From assembly GCF_004363235.1 (NCBI RefSeq), contig NZ_SNYW01000008.1, positions 186,001 to 250,000 on the forward strand: a stretch of DNA of 64,000 bases, in the 5' to 3' direction. Within the stretch, counting starts at the first letter, position 1. Every line of letters begins with the position of its first letter. Shown piece after piece: positions 60,732 to 64,000 of this stretch. This DNA is from Dongia mobilis (GTDB lineage Bacteria > Pseudomonadota > Alphaproteobacteria > Dongiales > Dongiaceae). The notes below the pieces were generated by a model. The model had not been told where the DNA came from. It ran no database searches and saw only the letters and a list, made by a program, of their open reading frames with translations. A program made the translations under genes and the position numbers.

Positions 60732-61793
60732 TCAGAACGGGGCGGAATCACGCAAGCCCGCGGCGGGCTGGATGCTGCCCACCTCGGTGCCCGCCCAGTT
60801 GCGCAGGGTGGGCGTCAGGCTCTGCCGCAATTGTTCCGCCTCGCCTTCGTCGATGATTCCGAAATGGCGCAGCAGATGCCCCATCACCAGTTCGGCACCG
60901 CGGCCGTTGCCGTCCTCGATCTTGAGGCAGAGGCCGAAGCCGAGTTCGGGCAGGGCGGCCATATAGACGCCTTCGGCACCGGTCTTGATCGCGGCCCTGG
61001 CACCCGTCACGCGCATCACCTCGGTGCAGAAACGACCGGTCCCGGCGACATACCATGGCTCGGCCGTCATCGCCTTGAGGACGCGCGCACTGGCCGCGGC
61101 GCGGGCGGGCGAAAGGTCCTTCGGATCCGCCATCTTCGCCATGCCGAGGGCGTGATGGCCGACCGGAATGGCAATGGTTGGGATGCCGCAGCCATCGATG
61201 CCGCGCGGCACATCGCCCAGATCCTGACCGCACATCTGCTCGAGAATGCCGAGCAGTCGCTGCTGCACCTGGTGCTCGTAGCGCACGTAATCCTGCGTCG
61301 GCTCACCGAGATGCACGGCGGTGGTGAGAAACCCGGCATGCTTGCCGGAGCAATTGTTGTGGGCGCGGGTCGGCATTTCGCCGGCGCGCAGCATGGCATG
61401 GGCGGCTGGTTCGAAATAGGGATAATGCGGGCCGCATTCCAGGTCCTCGGCGGAAAGGCCGATCCGCGCCAGCCAGGCATTGACCGCCTCGACATGGCCG
61501 GGTTCGCCGCTATGCGAGGCGCAGGCCAGCGCGATCTCGCGGTCGCCGAGGCCGAAGCGGTCGGCCGCCCCCGATTCCACCAGCGGGATGGCCAGCAGTG
61601 GCTTGATCGCCGAGCGGCCATAAATCGGCCGTTCGATATCGCCCCAGGCGCGGACCACGTCGCCATCGGCATCGACCACGGCGGCGATGGCCCGGTGCCG
61701 GCTCTCGACCAGATTGCCGCGCCAGACCTCGACCAGGATCGGGCTGTCGCCCTGCGGCAGCTCGGCATGGACATGGTGATGATGCTGGTTCAT
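60732..61793 (-). CDS. L-asparaginase, rhizobial (ReAV) type
   Basis: The 353-residue enzyme hydrolyses asparagine to aspartate and ammonia and is unrelated to E. coli AnsA/AnsB. Ser61 and Lys64 (GRSAIKPL), Ser93 (CASHSGEPGH), Cys148 and Lys151 (NNCSGKHAG) and Cys202 (GCGIP) line up with ReAV Ser48, Lys51, Ser80, Cys135, Lys138 and Cys189 at a constant offset of 13. So both Ser-Lys pairs and the zinc ligands appear intact. The N terminus is His-rich (NQHHHHVHA). Confidence 0.92.
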   Translation of the reverse strand: MNQHHHHVHAELPQGDSPILVEVWRGNLVESRHRAIAAVVDADGDVVRAWGDIERPIYGRSAIKPLLAIPLVESGAADRFGLGDREIALACASHSGEPGHVEAVNAWLARIGLSAEDLECGPHYPYFEPAAHAMLRAGEMPTRAHNNCSGKHAGFLTTAVHLGEPTQDYVRYEHQVQQRLLGILEQMCGQDLGDVPRGIDGCGIPTIAIPVGHHALGMAKMADPKDLSPARAAASARVLKAMTAEPWYVAGTGRFCTEVMRVTGARAAIKTGAEGVYMAALPELGFGLCLKIEDGNGRGAELVMGHLLRHFGIIDEGEAEQLRQSLTPTLRNWAGTEVGSIQPAAGLRDSAPF

Positions 61794-61864
61794 GGGCAGG
61801 CACTCGGCAGGCGTCGGATTTGGCGCGCACAATGCGCCGCGCCGGGCGCAATGGCAACAATCAG

Positions 61865-62476
61865 CTAGAAGCCGGCGTCGGCGTGGCGCCGCCGCGCCCG
61901 GAAGCCGCGCACCTTGGCCCTGGTGCCGCAATCGGCCATCGCACACCAGCGCCGCCTGCCGTTGCGGGTGGCATCGAAAAAGAGCCATTGGCAGGTCTCA
62001 CCGGGGCAGCGCTTGATGCGCGTGATGGCGTCGCCGCGCAACAGGTCGACGGCATCGGCGGCGATGTCGGCATGGAGCTGCGCCGCGGCGTCGGCAGCCG
62101 CCAGCGGGATTGCCCGCCCGCTGCCCGCATCCCAGCGCAGCCCGGCAAGCTGCTGGCGTGCCGCGGCGGCGACGGCGTCGAGATCCGCCTGTGCTGGCGC
62201 CGATCCATTAAGGATTGCATCGAACAGCCGGCAGAGGCAGTCGCGCAGGGCGCGGAAGCGGGCAAGGTCGGTTTTTCCCGGCGGCGCGGCCAGCGGGTGC
62301 CCGCCGCGCGCCGCCCAGGCGGCAAGGCCGGCCGCGTCCGCCAGCCGGTCGCCGCCGGTGGCGCGGGTATGCGTGTTGCAGAAATCCAGCGACAGACGGC
62401 CGGCCAGGAACTCGAACCGTGGCAATCCGGCGGTCGCGCTGTTTGATGTCCTGTCGATCTCGCTCACCTCTGTCAC
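61865..62476 (-). CDS. CGNR zinc-finger regulator (ABATE domain)
   Basis: The 203-residue protein has an N-terminal ABATE domain (FEFLAGRLSLDFCNTH, GDRLADAAGLAAWAA) that probably binds a ligand, and a C-terminal CGNR-type zinc finger (CPGETCQWLFFDATRNGRRRW, then CAMADCGTRAKVRGF). A GTG at 62476 is the start. It is divergent from the EamA transporter gene, which it is likely to regulate (inference). Confidence 0.9.
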   Translation of the reverse strand: MTEVSEIDRTSNSATAGLPRFEFLAGRLSLDFCNTHTRATGGDRLADAAGLAAWAARGGHPLAAPPGKTDLARFRALRDCLCRLFDAILNGSAPAQADLDAVAAAARQQLAGLRWDAGSGRAIPLAAADAAAQLHADIAADAVDLLRGDAITRIKRCPGETCQWLFFDATRNGRRRWCAMADCGTRAKVRGFRARRRHADAGF

Positions 62477-62539
62477 CAGTTAAATTCAATTGACTGGTTA
62501 CGTGGTCGAACTATCCTGTAACCATTAAAACAAATCAAG

Positions 62540-63412
62540 ATGGTTTCGATGCAACAGCGCGCCATGTTGGCCCTGCTCGCCGGCGTCCTGCTTTCGGGGC
62601 TGAGCCCGATCCTGGTCCGCCTCAGCCCGGTCGATCCCGGCGCCACCGCCTTCTGGCGGCTGGTCGCCGCCGCAATCATGATGCTGCTCTTTGCCCGCTT
62701 CCAGGTGCGTCTGCCCCTGCGGGTGATCGGCGCCGTCGCCGCGGCCGGCTTCCTGCTGGCGGCCGACCTCGTCCTCTGGAACATGGCGATCGTCAGCACT
62801 ACCATCCTCGAGGCGACCCTCCTCGTCATGCTCTATCCGCTGCTGGTGGCGGCGGCGGAGATCCTCTGGCTGAAGCGGCAGCTGGGCTGGCCGCTGGTGG
62901 CGGGCGGCCTCATCGCCTTCGGCGGTGCCGCGCTGATGAGCCTCGGCCCCAGTACCGGCCAATCCAGCCTCGCCGGCAACGCGCTTGCTCTCACCGCCGC
63001 CTTTTTCTATGCCGGTTCGCTCCTGATCATCGCGCGTTCCTGCCGCGGCCATGACGTGATGGCGGTGACCTTCTGGCAGATGCTGAGTGCCGCCCTCTGT
63101 TCACTGCCGACGCTGTTGTGGGAACCGAATTTCTTGCCCGCCGATGCTGCGGCCTGGCGCTTTGTGGGCATCTATGGCCTCGTCACCGTCGGCGGCTATC
63201 TTCTCATCAATATCGGGCTGCGTCGGATCGCCGCTAGCATCGCCGCCATCCTCGGCTATGCCCAGCCGGTGATCGCCACCGTGATCGCCTATTTTCTGCT
63301 GGCCGAGATGCCGAGCCACATTGCCCTGCTGGGCGGCGCCGTGGTGCTGGCGGGGCTGTTCCTGGCGGGCGCCGCGCGCAAGCCGACACCGGCCGCCATC
63401 GCAGCAAGTTGA
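62540..63412 (+). CDS. EamA (DMT) family transporter
   Basis: The 290-residue protein has ten membrane helices in two EamA repeats (about 5-140 and 150-285). VLLSGLSPILVRLSPVDPGATAFWR and YAQPVIATVIAYFLLAEMP are the repeat signatures. It is probably a metabolite exporter of unknown substrate. The short divergent spacing (63 bp) to the CGNR regulator suggests a regulator-transporter pair. ATG 62549 is an alternative start. Confidence 0.92.
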   Translation: MVSMQQRAMLALLAGVLLSGLSPILVRLSPVDPGATAFWRLVAAAIMMLLFARFQVRLPLRVIGAVAAAGFLLAADLVLWNMAIVSTTILEATLLVMLYPLLVAAAEILWLKRQLGWPLVAGGLIAFGGAALMSLGPSTGQSSLAGNALALTAAFFYAGSLLIIARSCRGHDVMAVTFWQMLSAALCSLPTLLWEPNFLPADAAAWRFVGIYGLVTVGGYLLINIGLRRIAASIAAILGYAQPVIATVIAYFLLAEMPSHIALLGGAVVLAGLFLAGAARKPTPAAIAAS

Positions 63413-63452
63413 AGGCTGGAAATGGCCGGCGGCTTTGGCTAGGGTCCGGCCC

Positions 63453-64000
63453 ATGAACAGCAACCCGGTCAATCGCGGCTATTTCGGCATCGGCGTCGAG
63501 GGCATCTCGAAGCCGATGAATCTCGGCGCCGTACTCAGGACGGCGCACGCCTTCCATGCCAGTTTCTGCTTCACCATCGGCGCCGGTTTCAACGTGCGCG
63601 AGGTGCTGGCCTCCGACACCTCGGCGGCGGTCGACAACATGCCGGTCCACGTCTATCCCGACCTTGCCGCCTTCACCCTGCCGCTGGGTTGCCGGCTGGT
63701 CGGGATCGAGATCACCGATGATGCCATCGACCTGCCCAGCTTCACGCATCCGCCCGCCTGCGCCTATGTGCTGGGGGCGGAAAAGGATTCGCTCTCGCCC
63801 GCCTTGCAGGCGCGCTGCGACTTCATCGTCAAGGTGCCGACGCGGTTCTGCGTGAACCTGTCCGTGGCCGGTGCCATCGTCATGTATGACCGCATGATCA
63901 GCCTGGGCCGCTTCGCCGAACGCCCGGTCCGCGTCGGCGGCCCCGCGGCGCCCCTTGCGGCGCATAAGCGCGGTCTCCCCGTCTGGAAACAGAAGCAGCT
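63453..64000 (+). CDS. TrmH/SpoU-family RNA 2'-O-methyltransferase (3' part cut)
   Basis: At least 182 residues are open to the window end. The SPOUT motifs are in order: KPMNLGAVLRTAHAF (motif 1), YVLGAEKDSLSP (motif 2) and KVPTRFCVNLSVAGAIVMYD (motif 3). The target, tRNA or rRNA, cannot be told. The end is truncated by the window, but the catalytic domain is complete, so only a short tail is missing. Confidence 0.92.
   Translation, partial: MNSNPVNRGYFGIGVEGISKPMNLGAVLRTAHAFHASFCFTIGAGFNVREVLASDTSAAVDNMPVHVYPDLAAFTLPLGCRLVGIEITDDAIDLPSFTHPPACAYVLGAEKDSLSPALQARCDFIVKVPTRFCVNLSVAGAIVMYDRMISLGRFAERPVRVGGPAAPLAAHKRGLPVWKQKQ

Noticed and set aside
1-64000. CRISPR array or cas genes
   Set aside because: No regularly spaced direct repeats of 24-40 bp with unique spacers; the tandem repeats at 694 and 57832 have no spacers.

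Overview
The window is GC-rich chromosomal DNA from an alphaproteobacterium, most likely a Rhodospirillales-type organism. This rests on gene order and family content: kdsD-lptCAB-rpoN-hpf-ptsN, rpsP-rimM-trmD-rplS-leuC, aroA-cmk-rpsA-ihfB, an hsp20 gene followed by a DUF1150 gene, a TIGR02300 protein, PAS_5 and DUF1127 proteins, and a rhizobial-type asparaginase. No genus is claimed. About 66 protein genes and two tRNAs (Leu-CAG, Ala-GGC) are supported.

Layout. 1-3.5 kb: partial pentapeptide-repeat gene, small membrane protein, Crp/Fnr regulator with a histidine phosphatase, NTF2-like protein. 3-10 kb: minus-strand operon gltD-gltB-Nudix-RBBP9 hydrolase. 10-13.3 kb: uppP, a PhnA-like protein, a glutamine amidotransferase and an NDUFA9-like reductase. 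13.5-21.3 kb: tRNA-Leu, rnd, then the lipopolysaccharide-export/sigma-54/PTS-Ntr cluster. 21.4-23.4 kb: small heat-shock operon with a sigma-32-like promoter, an ankyrin lipoprotein, and a guanidinium exporter behind a guanidine-II (mini-ykkC) riboswitch. 23.5-31 kb: chemoreceptor, tRNA-Ala, aroA-cmk-rpsA-ihfB-lapA. 31-38.2 kb: a membrane protein, a ROK repressor divergent from a xylose-type ABC importer, and a yoeB-yefM toxin-antitoxin pair with its operator. 38.4-44 kb: ffh, the S16-RimM-TrmD-L19 operon, leuC. 44-51.6 kb: Hpt and receiver proteins, a winged-helix protein, a peptide-binding protein, an ABC exporter preceded by a possible short leader ORF, and an M19 dipeptidase-like protein. 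55.1-64 kb: PAS_5 protein, LysR/DUF1127 pair, DinB, a methyltransferase, a quinone reductase, asparaginase, a CGNR regulator with an EamA transporter, and a SPOUT methyltransferase cut by the window end.

The outstanding accessory element is an AT-rich block at about 51.58-54.6 kb, inserted directly behind the dipeptidase stop codon. It has its own strong promoter and two overlapping genes: a NYN/PIN-like nuclease and a 744-residue NACHT/STAND-like ATPase with a predicted C-terminal beta-helix and winged helix. Nuclease effector plus STAND sensor, foreign base composition and translational coupling fit an uncharacterised two-gene defence system. That function is inference.

Other regulatory signals worth following are the two-hairpin guanidine-II riboswitch, a YefM operator with the 12-bp spacing known from E. 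coli, tandem repeats next to the Crp gene and next to dinB, a perfect inverted repeat between gltD and uppP, and an intra-operon terminator between xylF and xylH.
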